This document shows, in pieces, positions 7,755 to 15,643 of a stretch of DNA of 56,642 bases (position 1 is the stretch's first letter; each line of letters opens with the position of its first letter). Source of the DNA: Xenophilus sp. L33 (GTDB taxonomy: Bacteria; Pseudomonadota; Gammaproteobacteria; Burkholderiales; Burkholderiaceae_C); contig NZ_LMUW01000221.1 of NCBI RefSeq assembly GCF_009765735.1, forward strand, positions 48,934 through 105,575. Direction: 5' to 3'. The translations under genes and the position numbers were made by a program. Below the pieces are notes generated by a model. The model worked only from the letters and a program-made list of their open reading frames with translations, did not search any database and was not told the DNA's origin.

Positions 7755-8720
7755 ATGAAGAGAAGAGACCTGTTGTCGCTGCTGGCCGCAGCGCCGCTGA
7801 GCGGAATGTTGTCGCGCGCCCATGCCGATGATTCCAACCTGGTGCGCATCTGCGTGCCGTATGCCGCCGGCGGCTCCAGTGACGTGATGGCGCGGGTGAT
7901 CGGCAGTTCGATGGCCGGCACGATCAAGCGCAACGTGATCATCGAGAACCGGCCGGGCGCCTCGGGCATTGTCGGCACCAAGCACGTGCAGGCGGCGCCG
8001 CCCGATGGCGACAACATCCTGTTTCACAACTCCGGTTTCGTGGCGGTGCCGATGCTTCAAAGGGGGGTGAGCTACGACCCCTTGAAGGACCTGTCGGCCG
8101 TGGCGATGATCGGTGACGCGCCCAACTTCCTCATCGTCCATGAGAGCGTGCCCGCTCGCACCATTCCCGAATTGATCGCCTACGCGCGTACGCTGCCGCA
8201 CGGCATCGAGTGCGGCAACTCGGGCATCAACAGCGGCGGCTACATTTCCGCGGTCATGCTGGAGAAGCTCGGCAACTTCAAGATCCTGCACGTGCCCTTC
8301 AAGGGCTCGGCGGAAGTGGCCACCGCGCTCATGAGCGGCGAGATCAAGATGCAGGTGAGCACCACCACCGATGCCATGCAGCAGCAGGTCAAGCTCGGCA
8401 AGCTTTTCATCCTTGGCGCGGCGACCAAGCAGCGCACGCGGCTGGCTCCCCAGGTGCCGGCCATCGACGAGTTCATTCCCGGCTATTCACTCGACGGCTG
8501 GTATGGTTTCCTCGCACCGGCTGCGACGCCACTGGCCAAGCGGCAGGCGCTCGCCGATGCGATCAAGATCGCGATCGACGATCCTGGCAATCGCCAGCGT
8601 CTGGAGAGCATGTACCTGGATGTCAAGTTCCGTGGACCTGAAGATGCCGCGAAGAGCGTCTCGGATTCGGTCGCCTACTACCAGCGCATGATCGACGAAC
8701 TGGGCCTTGTCAAGCAGTGA
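7755..8720 (+). CDS. Bug-type tripartite tricarboxylate (TTT) substrate-binding receptor
   Basis: This 321-residue protein starts with a short basic region, a hydrophobic segment and an AHA-type cleavage site (near residue 24), so it is exported to the periplasm. The mature chain has the family hallmarks: VPYAAGGSSD near the N-terminus, IENRPGASG, and late in the protein AIDEF.PGY..DGWYGFLAP. Bug receptors bind carboxylated small molecules and hand them to TctAB-type membrane proteins, none of which is encoded here. The start follows GGAGACAAGA. It ends the operon with the ThDP enzyme, dioxygenase and aldolase, so its ligand is probably their substrate. Confidence 0.9.
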   Translation: MKRRDLLSLLAAAPLSGMLSRAHADDSNLVRICVPYAAGGSSDVMARVIGSSMAGTIKRNVIIENRPGASGIVGTKHVQAAPPDGDNILFHNSGFVAVPMLQRGVSYDPLKDLSAVAMIGDAPNFLIVHESVPARTIPELIAYARTLPHGIECGNSGINSGGYISAVMLEKLGNFKILHVPFKGSAEVATALMSGEIKMQVSTTTDAMQQQVKLGKLFILGAATKQRTRLAPQVPAIDEFIPGYSLDGWYGFLAPAATPLAKRQALADAIKIAIDDPGNRQRLESMYLDVKFRGPEDAAKSVSDSVAYYQRMIDELGLVKQ

Positions 8721-8727
8721 CGCCGGC

Positions 8728-9543
8728 TCAGACGAGAGCAATCTTCGAATCGGCCGGCTCATTCGAAAAAGTGGCCGCCATGTCACGCAGCGGCTGCATG
8801 TCGCCGTTTTCCTCCGGCCGCGCGACTGCCTGGCCGATGTCGAGGTTCGCGAGTTCGAAGCCGCGCCGGAAGTCGGTGATGTGCTTGTCCATCCAACTGG
8901 TTGCCTCGCGGGCGTTGCCGCCCTTGATGGCGGCGACGATGTGCTCGTGCGCAGTGAGAAGCCGCGCTCCTGCGTTCAGCCGGGACATCACCGCATAGAA
9001 GGCCGGATAGAAAAATTCGCTCAACGGTTTGCGCGCGAGCTGGATCGCACGGTTCTGGGAAGCTTCCGCGATCAGGTTGTGGAACTGGCTGTCCAGCGCA
9101 GCCAGACTGGAGCTGTCGTTGATGGCCTGGCGGGTTGCCTCCAGGTTGGCCTCGAGTTGCCGGATCAGCGCCGGCGTGGCCTTGGCCGCCGCGACCGCTG
9201 CAGTGGCCGGCTCGAGCGCATGCATGGCCTCCCACAGCTCCTCGAAGGTGACCTGGTGCAGGATCATGGCTGCGGACAGCGGCCTGGAGATCTCGCTGGA
9301 GCGCGGAATGCTTGCGAGCAGTTTCTTGCGACCGGGTTCGCGCCGCACCAGGCCGTTCTGCTCGAGCACCCGCACGGCTTCGCGCACGGTCGAGCGATTG
9401 ACGCCCAGTTGCGTTGCCAGCTTTTCCTCCGATGGCAGCGATTCACCGGGCGAGACCCGACCGCTCAGGATCTCTTCCTCGATCGCGCGAGCGACCACGT
9501 GGTAGGTGCGTTCGACGTGGACCTTGCCCAGCGTGAGGGACAT
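8728..9543 (-). CDS. GntR family regulator, FCD (FadR-like) subfamily
   Basis: The 271-residue protein has an N-terminal winged helix (residues 10-75) with EEEILSGRVSPGESLPSEEKL and GVNRSTVREAVRVLEQNGLV, the classic GntR signature. It is followed by an all-helical FCD ligand domain with conserved metal/acid-binding positions (DSQFH, and HEHIVAAI). FCD regulators sense small organic acids and bind palindromes of the form TnGTnnnACnA. Sites of that form occur at 2315, 4138, 15525, 15615 and 45901. It is the last gene of the minus-strand acyl-CoA operon, 18 bp after the synthetase, so autoregulation through the 15.5 kb promoter is plausible. Confidence 0.92.
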   Translation of the reverse strand: MSLTLGKVHVERTYHVVARAIEEEILSGRVSPGESLPSEEKLATQLGVNRSTVREAVRVLEQNGLVRREPGRKKLLASIPRSSEISRPLSAAMILHQVTFEELWEAMHALEPATAAVAAAKATPALIRQLEANLEATRQAINDSSSLAALDSQFHNLIAEASQNRAIQLARKPLSEFFYPAFYAVMSRLNAGARLLTAHEHIVAAIKGGNAREATSWMDKHITDFRRGFELANLDIGQAVARPEENGDMQPLRDMAATFSNEPADSKIALV

Positions 9544-9561
9544 CGAATTCCTTTCTTTCGA

Positions 9562-11166
9562 TCAGCCGATCGGATTGTTCATTGTACGAAGCGCGGATCG
9601 CTGGATCTTTCCGGTCATCGTTTTCGGAAGTTCGGCGATGAACTCGATCGCGCGCGGGTATTTGTAGGGCGCGGTGCTTCGCTTGACGAAGTCCTGCAGT
9701 TCCTTCTTGAGCGACTCGGAGGGTTCATGGCCCGGGCGAAGCACGATATAGGCCTTGACGATCTCGCCGCGTTCTCGGTCGGGCGCGCCCACCACGGCGG
9801 CCTCCTGCACCGAAGGATGTTCCAGGATGCTGTTTTCCACCTCGGATGGTCCGATGCGGTAGCCCGCCGAATTGATCACGTCGTCGCGGCGGCCGCGATG
9901 GAAGAAGTAGCCGTCCTGGTCGCGGTGCCCGCGGTCGCCGGTCACGAACCAGCGTCGGCCGTCCTGTGCATCCAGGTAGCACTGCGCCGTGCGCTCGGGT
10001 TCACGCCAGTAGCCCAGCATGATTTGGGGATTGGGTGTGAGGATCGCGACGTCTCCTTCCTCGCCGGGCGGCAGCACGCGCCCGGCGTCGTCGATCACCT
10101 CGAGGATCGAGCCGAGGTTGGGCAAGCCCATGGAGCCGGTCTTCAAGGGCATGCCGGGCACATTCACCAGCGTCATCAGCGACTCGGTCTGCCCGAAGGC
10201 TTCTGCCACGGGGATGCCGGTTGCCGCCACCCAGCGCTCTGCGACCACCGGGCTGAGCGCCTCGCCCGCGGAGACGGCATGCCGCAACGCGGAGAGATCG
10301 AAGCGCGCGATGTCCTGGTTGACGAGGTGAAAGAGTTCGGTGCCCGGCGCGCAGTAGACGCTCACCCGGTACTTGGCAAGCAGCCGGAGGCGCTCGGCGG
10401 CGTCGAAAGGGCCGTCGTAGAAGAACGAGCAGGCACCCATGCTCCAGGGGCCGAACAGCACACTCGTGCCGGCCTTGCTCCAGCCGGTATCCGCCGTGCA
10501 CCAGATGGTGTCGTCGCGACCGAGGTCGAGCCAGCTGCGCGCGACCTCGCGCCAGGCGAAGACCGCGCGTGACGAATGCAGCACGCCCTTGGGCTGACCG
10601 GTCGAGCCGCTGGTGTAGTAGAGCAGTGCCGGATCCTCGGCATCCATCGGTTCCGGCACGAAATCTTCTTGTCCGGAGGCCAGTACCTCGTCCCACTCCT
10701 GCCATCCTTGCCGCGACCCGATGCTGATCCGGACCGGCAAGTCCTGCGCGAACTTCTCGGCGTGCGCGGCTCGCGCAATGACGGCCCGGGCACCTGAATG
10801 CTCGATTCGATAGGACAGGTCCTTGGCGGTGAGCATCTCGATGCAGGGGATCGGAACCGCACCGAGCTTCATGCAGGCCACCATCGCGATCTGCCACTGT
10901 GGAATGCGCGGCAGCATGACGATCACCCGGTCGCCCTTTCGGACGCCACGCTGGCGCAGGCCCGAGGCAAGCCGGGCCGACAACCTGGCGATGTCGGAGA
11001 AGAGGTAGCGGTTTTCCTCGCCGTCGGCGTTGCACCAGACCAGGGCCGGACCGTCGGCCTCACGGGCGAACCGATCGACCACGTCGGCGCCGAAATTGAA
11101 GCGATGCGGTATTTGCCAGCGGAAGTCCGCGAACTCTCTGGGGTAGTCGGCGATATTGCGGGCCAT
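9562..11166 (-). CDS. AMP-dependent acyl-CoA synthetase (medium-chain/ACSM-like)
   Basis: The 534-residue length and motifs identify an ANL-superfamily ligase: P-loop YYTSGSTGQPKGV, the adenylate motif AFGQTES, the TGD motif in WFVTGDRGHRDQDGYFFHRGR, and the catalytic lysine segment PKTMTGKIQRS near the C-terminus. It activates a carboxylic acid to its CoA ester using ATP, in the cytoplasm. In the operon it sits with a CoA-transferase, SDR, acyl-CoA dehydrogenase and APH-type kinase. That set resembles the levulinate (lva) operon, in which LvaE is such a synthetase. The actual acid is unknown. Confidence 0.92.
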   Translation of the reverse strand: MARNIADYPREFADFRWQIPHRFNFGADVVDRFAREADGPALVWCNADGEENRYLFSDIARLSARLASGLRQRGVRKGDRVIVMLPRIPQWQIAMVACMKLGAVPIPCIEMLTAKDLSYRIEHSGARAVIARAAHAEKFAQDLPVRISIGSRQGWQEWDEVLASGQEDFVPEPMDAEDPALLYYTSGSTGQPKGVLHSSRAVFAWREVARSWLDLGRDDTIWCTADTGWSKAGTSVLFGPWSMGACSFFYDGPFDAAERLRLLAKYRVSVYCAPGTELFHLVNQDIARFDLSALRHAVSAGEALSPVVAERWVAATGIPVAEAFGQTESLMTLVNVPGMPLKTGSMGLPNLGSILEVIDDAGRVLPPGEEGDVAILTPNPQIMLGYWREPERTAQCYLDAQDGRRWFVTGDRGHRDQDGYFFHRGRRDDVINSAGYRIGPSEVENSILEHPSVQEAAVVGAPDRERGEIVKAYIVLRPGHEPSESLKKELQDFVKRSTAPYKYPRAIEFIAELPKTMTGKIQRSALRTMNNPIG

Positions 11167-11199
11167 GGCTTGTCTCCTTTGTCTCGGGCAGGCGTGGGA

Positions 11200-12396
11200 T
11201 CAGTCGGCGTATCGCGCGACCACGCCGCCCTGCTGCAACCGGTCGATATCGGCTTGCGTGTAGCCCATGCCCTCGAGGATCTCGGCGGTGTGCTGGCCCA
11301 GCAGCGGGGGCGGTGTGCGGATGCTGGCGGGCGTGTCCGACAGCTTGATCGGGAATCCCAGCTGCGGCACGGTGCCTTCCACCGGATGCTCGACCTCCAG
11401 CATCATCTGGCGATGTCTGAAATGAGGTTGCGAGAAGGCTTCCTGCATGTCGTAGACCGCAGACAGCGGAATGTCGGCCGGGGCGAGTTGCTCGAGCCAC
11501 GCGTCGCGCGACTGGCTGGCGAAGAGCGACTGCAGGCGGCGCTTCTGCGTCTCTGCGCGCTCGCCGGTGGGCCACTGATCGGCCTTCAGATCCGACAGGC
11601 CGACCGCGTCGCAGAAGCGGTGCCAGAAGTGGTCCTCGATGATGCCGAGCGCGAGGTGCCTGCCATCGGCGCATCGATAGACGTTGTAGCAGGCAGCCTG
11701 GCCGATGAAGCGGGTCTCGCCGCCCCGCGGCTCGATGCCTCCGAATAGATGGTCGGCGCCGTGATAGGGCAGCCAGGCCACGGCGCCATCGAACATCGAG
11801 ATGTCGACGAACTGTCCGCGACCGGTCTTGCCGCGCGAAATCAACGCGGCGAGTATGCCGGTCGACGCCATCAGCGAGCCGCCGCCGACGTCGGCGATCG
11901 ACAGGCCCGGCACGATCGGGTCTTCGCCCGCCTTGCCAAAAAGCTGCAGTGCGCCGGCCATTGCCAGGTAGTTGAGGTCGTGGCCCGGCGCCAGCCGCAA
12001 GGGGCCGTCCTGCCCGTAGCCGGAGATGGCGCAATAGACCAGCATCGGGTTGGTCTGCGAGAGACTCTCGTAGGAAAGCCCCAGGCGCTCCATCACGCCC
12101 GGCCTGAACCCTTCGAGAACCACGTCCGCCTTGGCGACCAGTTCCTTGAAGATCTTCTTGCCCTCGTCGGACTTCAGATTCAGTGCGAGGCTCTTCTTGT
12201 TCCGGTTCAGCAGCAGGAAGGAGCCGGACTCCTTCTTCGCCAGGGGCGGAAACGCGCGGTTGTAGTCACCCCCGTCGAGTTGCTCGATCTTGATCACTTC
12301 GGCGCCGAGGTCGGCCATCAATTGCGAGCAGAAGGCGCCCGGCAGCAGCCGCGTGAGGTCAAGGACGGTGATCCCTTGCAACGCCATGGTGGACAT
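11200..12396 (-). CDS. CaiB/BaiF family (class III) CoA-transferase
   Basis: A complete 398-residue family member. It opens with LQGITVLDLTRLLPGAFCSQ and LGAEVIKIE. It has NRNKKSLALNLKS and a GRGQFVDISMFDG segment around the expected position of the catalytic aspartate, and closes with LLGQHTAEILEGMGY. These enzymes exchange CoA between carboxylic acids through enzyme-bound anhydrides. The first ATG is used; the fourth residue is also Met and either could start translation. It lies between an SDR and an acyl-CoA synthetase in the same direction. Having both a ligase and a transferase in one operon suggests either two substrates or release of the final acid with CoA recycling. Confidence 0.92.
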   Translation of the reverse strand: MSTMALQGITVLDLTRLLPGAFCSQLMADLGAEVIKIEQLDGGDYNRAFPPLAKKESGSFLLLNRNKKSLALNLKSDEGKKIFKELVAKADVVLEGFRPGVMERLGLSYESLSQTNPMLVYCAISGYGQDGPLRLAPGHDLNYLAMAGALQLFGKAGEDPIVPGLSIADVGGGSLMASTGILAALISRGKTGRGQFVDISMFDGAVAWLPYHGADHLFGGIEPRGGETRFIGQAACYNVYRCADGRHLALGIIEDHFWHRFCDAVGLSDLKADQWPTGERAETQKRRLQSLFASQSRDAWLEQLAPADIPLSAVYDMQEAFSQPHFRHRQMMLEVEHPVEGTVPQLGFPIKLSDTPASIRTPPPLLGQHTAEILEGMGYTQADIDRLQQGGVVARYAD

Positions 12397-12426
12397 ATCG
12401 TTTTTCTTCAGGAGGTCGAGGGATGT

Positions 12427-13191
12427 TCAGAAGGCCGTCCAGCCACCGTCGACCATGAGCGATTGCCCGGTGACATAGCTGGCGGCGGGAGAAGCGAGGA
12501 ACAGGCAGGCGCCGACCAGTTCGTCGGGCTTGCCATAGCGCTGCATGGGCGTGTGCTGCAGGACGCCCGTCGACAGGTGTTCGTTGTCGCGCAGGCCAGC
12601 GGTCAGGTCGGTCTCGAAGTAGCCCGGGCCGAGGCAATTCACGCGCACGCCCTTGGGGGCCCATTCGACGGCCAGCGACCGGCTCAGCGCCTCCAGGCCG
12701 CCCTTGGCCGCGCAATAGGCTGCGGTGCGGGGAAGGCCGGAACGCGCCGCCACCGAGCTGATGTTGACGATGCTGCCGCGACCGCGCTGAAGCATCTGCC
12801 GGCCGAACAGCCGACATCCGAGAAAGACGCCGGTGAGGTTGACATCGATGATCTGCTGCCACTCCGACAAGGGCGTTTCTTCCGCGCGCTTGAACCAGGG
12901 ATTGACACCGGCGTTGTTGACCAGGACGTCGGGCGGCCCGAAGTCATCGGCGACCTGCCGCGCAAAGGCCTGGTGGCTGTCCTGGTCGCTCACGTCGCAG
13001 ACATAGCCTCGTACCTGCGGACCCAGTTCGGCCGCCGCCTGGTGCACCGTCGATTCGTTGCGCCCGGCGATTGCCACGGTCGCGCCTGCCAGGGCGAAGC
13101 CGCGGGCGATCGCGAACCCGAGGCCACGGCCGCCGCCGGTCACCACCACGACGCGGCCGCTGAAGTCGTTCGTAGCGCCAGGCTCGTTCAT
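12427..13191 (-). CDS. short-chain dehydrogenase/reductase
   Basis: Classical SDR of 254 residues: cofactor motif TGGGRGLG (residues 19-26), NNAG at about 90, catalytic Ser in NISSVAARSG, and YCAAKGG with the Tyr-Lys pair. The absence of an acid after the second beta strand (AIAGRNE has Arg) leans toward NADP(H), a family-level inference. The gene overlaps the acyl-CoA dehydrogenase by ATGA, so they are translated together. In an lva-like pathway it would take the place of LvaD, reducing a keto-acyl-CoA to the hydroxyacyl-CoA. Confidence 0.9.
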   Translation of the reverse strand: MNEPGATNDFSGRVVVVTGGGRGLGFAIARGFALAGATVAIAGRNESTVHQAAAELGPQVRGYVCDVSDQDSHQAFARQVADDFGPPDVLVNNAGVNPWFKRAEETPLSEWQQIIDVNLTGVFLGCRLFGRQMLQRGRGSIVNISSVAARSGLPRTAAYCAAKGGLEALSRSLAVEWAPKGVRVNCLGPGYFETDLTAGLRDNEHLSTGVLQHTPMQRYGKPDELVGACLFLASPAASYVTGQSLMVDGGWTAF

Positions 13192-14375
13192 GGCGAGGAA
13201 GGATTCGACCTTGGCGCCAGGCGCCGGGCGATGCTCCAGCGGTGGACTTCGGACGGGCCGTCGTAGACCCTGAATGCGCGGACATCCTTGAAGATGCGCT
13301 CGACCTCGGTGTCCGCGGTCAGGCCAAGACCGCCCAGGACCTGGACGCAGCGATCGGCGATACGGTAGATGGCCTCGGACGCATGAACCTTGATCATGCT
13401 GCTTTCCTTGTTGCCTCGCTGGCCCTGGTCGAGCAACCAGGTGGCGTGCTGGATGCCCAGGCGCGTGGTGTGCAGATCGATCTCGTTGTCTGCCAGCATG
13501 AAGCCGATGCCTTCGTGATGGACGATCGACTGTCCGAAGGCGATGCGACTTCCGGCGTACGAAACCGCGATGTCGTGCGCCCGCCGCGCCGCGCCGAGCC
13601 AGCGCATGCAGTGGGTCAGGCGCGCCGGCACCAGTCGCACCTGGGCATAGCGAAAGCCCGCGCCGATCTCACCGAGCACATTGCCGGCCGGTATCCGAAG
13701 GTTGTCTAGGTGCACTTCGGCGTGACCCCCGGTGAAGCTCGAATCCATGCTGTCGATCAACCGGTGGATGCGAAACCCTTCTGTCGGCAGGTCCACCAGG
13801 AACATGGTGGCACCGACGTCCTGGTCGCCTTCGCGGGTTTGTGCCATGACGATGGCGAACCCGGCGCCATCCGCGCCGGTGATGAGCCACTTGTGGCCGT
13901 TGATGACGAAGTCGTCGCCGTCGCGCACGGCGGTGGTCTTCATCGAAGACGGGTCGGCGCCGGCACCCGGCGCGGGTTCGGTCATGCAAAAGCACGAGCG
14001 CTTCTGCCCGCTCGCCAGCGGCCGCAGGAAGTGCTCCTGCTGCTCGGGCGTGGCCACCTCGGCCAGCAGGTGCATGTTGCCCTCGTCCGGTGCAGCCAGA
14101 TTCATGGCCACGGGCCCGAGCATGGAATAGCCGGCCTCCTCGAAGACGACGGCCCGCTCCTGGTGGTTCAAGCCGAGGCCACCCCATTTTTCGGCGACGT
14201 GCGGGCTCATGAGGCCGGCTTCGCGGGCCACGCCGTTCATCTCCAGCCGAAGCTCGTCGGTGGGCCCGTGAAGCGTGCGCCGCGGGTCCTTCTCGAACGG
14301 AATGATCGCGTCGGCCACCATGGCACGCGTTCGCTCTTGGAGATCGCGCATGCGCGGTGTCAGGGAAAAGTCCAT
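13188..14375 (-). CDS. acyl-CoA dehydrogenase (ACAD10/11-like)
   Basis: A 395-residue FAD flavoprotein with the three-part family plan. Visible motifs are CMTEPAPGAGADPSS (FAD/substrate contact), GHKWLITGADGA, RLVPARLTHCMRW, QVLGGLGL and the C-terminal YDGPSEVHRWSIARR. The LVPAR.TH.MRW wording is typical of the ACAD10/11 branch, members of which work with an aminoglycoside-phosphotransferase-like kinase to process 4-hydroxyacyl-CoAs. Such a kinase is the next gene upstream in the same operon, 23 bp away. In animals the two are fused, here they are separate. A role in removing a phosphate-activated hydroxyl group is inferred. Confidence 0.9.
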   Translation of the reverse strand: MDFSLTPRMRDLQERTRAMVADAIIPFEKDPRRTLHGPTDELRLEMNGVAREAGLMSPHVAEKWGGLGLNHQERAVVFEEAGYSMLGPVAMNLAAPDEGNMHLLAEVATPEQQEHFLRPLASGQKRSCFCMTEPAPGAGADPSSMKTTAVRDGDDFVINGHKWLITGADGAGFAIVMAQTREGDQDVGATMFLVDLPTEGFRIHRLIDSMDSSFTGGHAEVHLDNLRIPAGNVLGEIGAGFRYAQVRLVPARLTHCMRWLGAARRAHDIAVSYAGSRIAFGQSIVHHEGIGFMLADNEIDLHTTRLGIQHATWLLDQGQRGNKESSMIKVHASEAIYRIADRCVQVLGGLGLTADTEVERIFKDVRAFRVYDGPSEVHRWSIARRLAPRSNPSSP

Positions 14376-14398
14376 GGGGGTGTGCAGTGGTGAGCGGG

Positions 14399-15535
14399 TC
14401 AGAACACCCGGTCCTGAACGACCAGGTGGGTGAAATGCAGAAGGTCATCGGCCAGTTCGCCGAAGGGCGCATAGCGCGGATCGGTGACCTCGCCGCAACG
14501 AAAGCGCGCGTGCAGCTGATGAAAGACGACGCCCAGCTTGAACATGCCCATCACCCGGTACACCTTGAATTCACTCAGGGAGCGGCCGGTCCGTTGCGCG
14601 TAGGCTTGGGCCGCCTGTTCGCGGCTGACGAACCCTGCGCGAGCGGTCGGCATCTGGGCCAGGCGCTGCATGCATTCGGGGTCGCCAGGCTCGGACCAGT
14701 AGCTGAGCATGCTGGCCAGGTCGAACAAGGCGTCGCCCCGCGTGCCCATGTCCCAGTCGAGCACCGCGACCAGCCCGAGCGTCTTCGGATCGAGGACCAG
14801 GTTGTCGAGCTTGAAGTCGTTGTGAAGCAGCGTGACCTCGCCGGCAAGGCCCGCGCAATGGCGCTCGAGCCAGTCCGCCACGCTGCGGAGCGTCGGACTC
14901 AACGAGGGCCCGCAGGCGCGTGCCGCACGCTCGGTCCAGCCGCGCGCGGTTCGCGCCATGAAGCCCTCGGGGCGGCCGAGTTCGGCCAAGCCGACCTTCG
15001 CCGGCTCGACGGCATGGATCGAAGCCAGGCCATCGACCAGAAGCCGCGACAGCGCGCGGCCAGTCGCCGCTTCGTCGGGCAGGGTTCCCAGGCTGTCGCC
15101 CCGCAGGGTGAGTCCAGCGCGAAACTCCAGCAGCTGAAAGGGTGCGCCGGCGATGGAAGCGTCGGCGCAGAAATGAAAGCTGCGAGGCGCTGCCGGCAAT
15201 GCCTGCCAAAGCCTCTGCAGGATACGGTGCTCGCGCGCCATGTCGTTGGCGCCCGGCGGCAGCGGCCCCGGGGGCGGCCGTCTAAACACAGCCCACGCTC
15301 CCGATGCGAGCAGCAACAGGAAGTTCAGGTTGGCCAGGCCACCCACGAAGCGCCGAGGGGCGAAGCGCACGTCCAGCGCGAGACCTTCGGCCGCGAGGTG
15401 CCGCCCGATACGCGCCCAGTCCTGGGTCGTATCAATCTCGCCCAGCGACGCATCGGGCGGCCAGGCGCTTTCTGGGTGAAGGTCCAGGCCGGGGAGGGTC
15501 GTATATGGAAGCACCAGCCGATTTTGGTCGGACAA
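14399..15535 (-). CDS. APH-type phosphotransferase (LvaA/ACAD10-kinase-like)
   Basis: The 378-residue protein has the aminoglycoside/choline kinase fold: FVGGLANLNFLL nucleotide loop, EHRILQRLWQ, the catalytic loop LLHNDFKLDNLV with the HxDxxxxN pattern, and the metal motif VLDWDMGTRGD. Relatives beside acyl-CoA dehydrogenases phosphorylate the hydroxyl of 4-hydroxyacyl-CoA, as LvaA does in levulinate catabolism. No antibiotic role is suggested by the context. The open frame begins with TTG at 15535; GTG at 15514 is an alternative. It is the first gene of the minus-strand operon, and an operator-like TGGTCGGACAA overlaps the start. Confidence 0.85.
   Translation of the reverse strand: MSDQNRLVLPYTTLPGLDLHPESAWPPDASLGEIDTTQDWARIGRHLAAEGLALDVRFAPRRFVGGLANLNFLLLLASGAWAVFRRPPPGPLPPGANDMAREHRILQRLWQALPAAPRSFHFCADASIAGAPFQLLEFRAGLTLRGDSLGTLPDEAATGRALSRLLVDGLASIHAVEPAKVGLAELGRPEGFMARTARGWTERAARACGPSLSPTLRSVADWLERHCAGLAGEVTLLHNDFKLDNLVLDPKTLGLVAVLDWDMGTRGDALFDLASMLSYWSEPGDPECMQRLAQMPTARAGFVSREQAAQAYAQRTGRSLSEFKVYRVMGMFKLGVVFHQLHARFRCGEVTDPRYAPFGELADDLLHFTHLVVQDRVF
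15525..15535. promoter_or_regulatory. TGGTCGGACAA site overlapping kinase start
   Basis: Exact match to the FCD-GntR pattern TnGTnnnACnA. It covers the first codons of the kinase gene in the 108-bp region shared with the divergent LeuC-like gene. A bound repressor could block both translation start and transcription of the minus operon. The assignment to the GntR protein at 8728 is inferred. Confidence 0.4.
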
Positions 15536-15614
15536 TCAACGCGCGTCAACGCCATGAATGTTCGGGTTCTTCCTGAGCAACCCGGATTGACAAGCCCGAT
15601 CGACGCGCCCAAGA

Positions 15615-15629
15615 TAGTCGGACAGTCCG
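15615..15629. promoter_or_regulatory. TAGTCGGACAGTCCG operator-like site, copy 2
   Basis: Located 14 bp before the LeuC-like start. It shares GTCGGACAGTCCG exactly with copy 1 (4138-4152) and the following CAAAG. It lies in the divergent region that feeds both the kinase operon and the LeuC-like operon. The core CGGACAGTCCG is an inverted repeat around one base. Confidence 0.55.
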
Positions 15630-15643
15630 TCAAAGAGTTGCCC

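Noticed and set aside
8707..10572. 621-codon open frame on the plus strand
   Set aside because: Lies opposite the GntR and acyl-CoA synthetase genes and shows no family motif.
14399..15535. aminoglycoside resistance gene
   Set aside because: The kinase fold is right but the operon with an ACAD10/11-like dehydrogenase points to acyl-CoA metabolism.
14357..15643. long in-frame extension upstream of the LeuC-like start
   Set aside because: It is antisense to the kinase gene and has no aconitase similarity before 15644.
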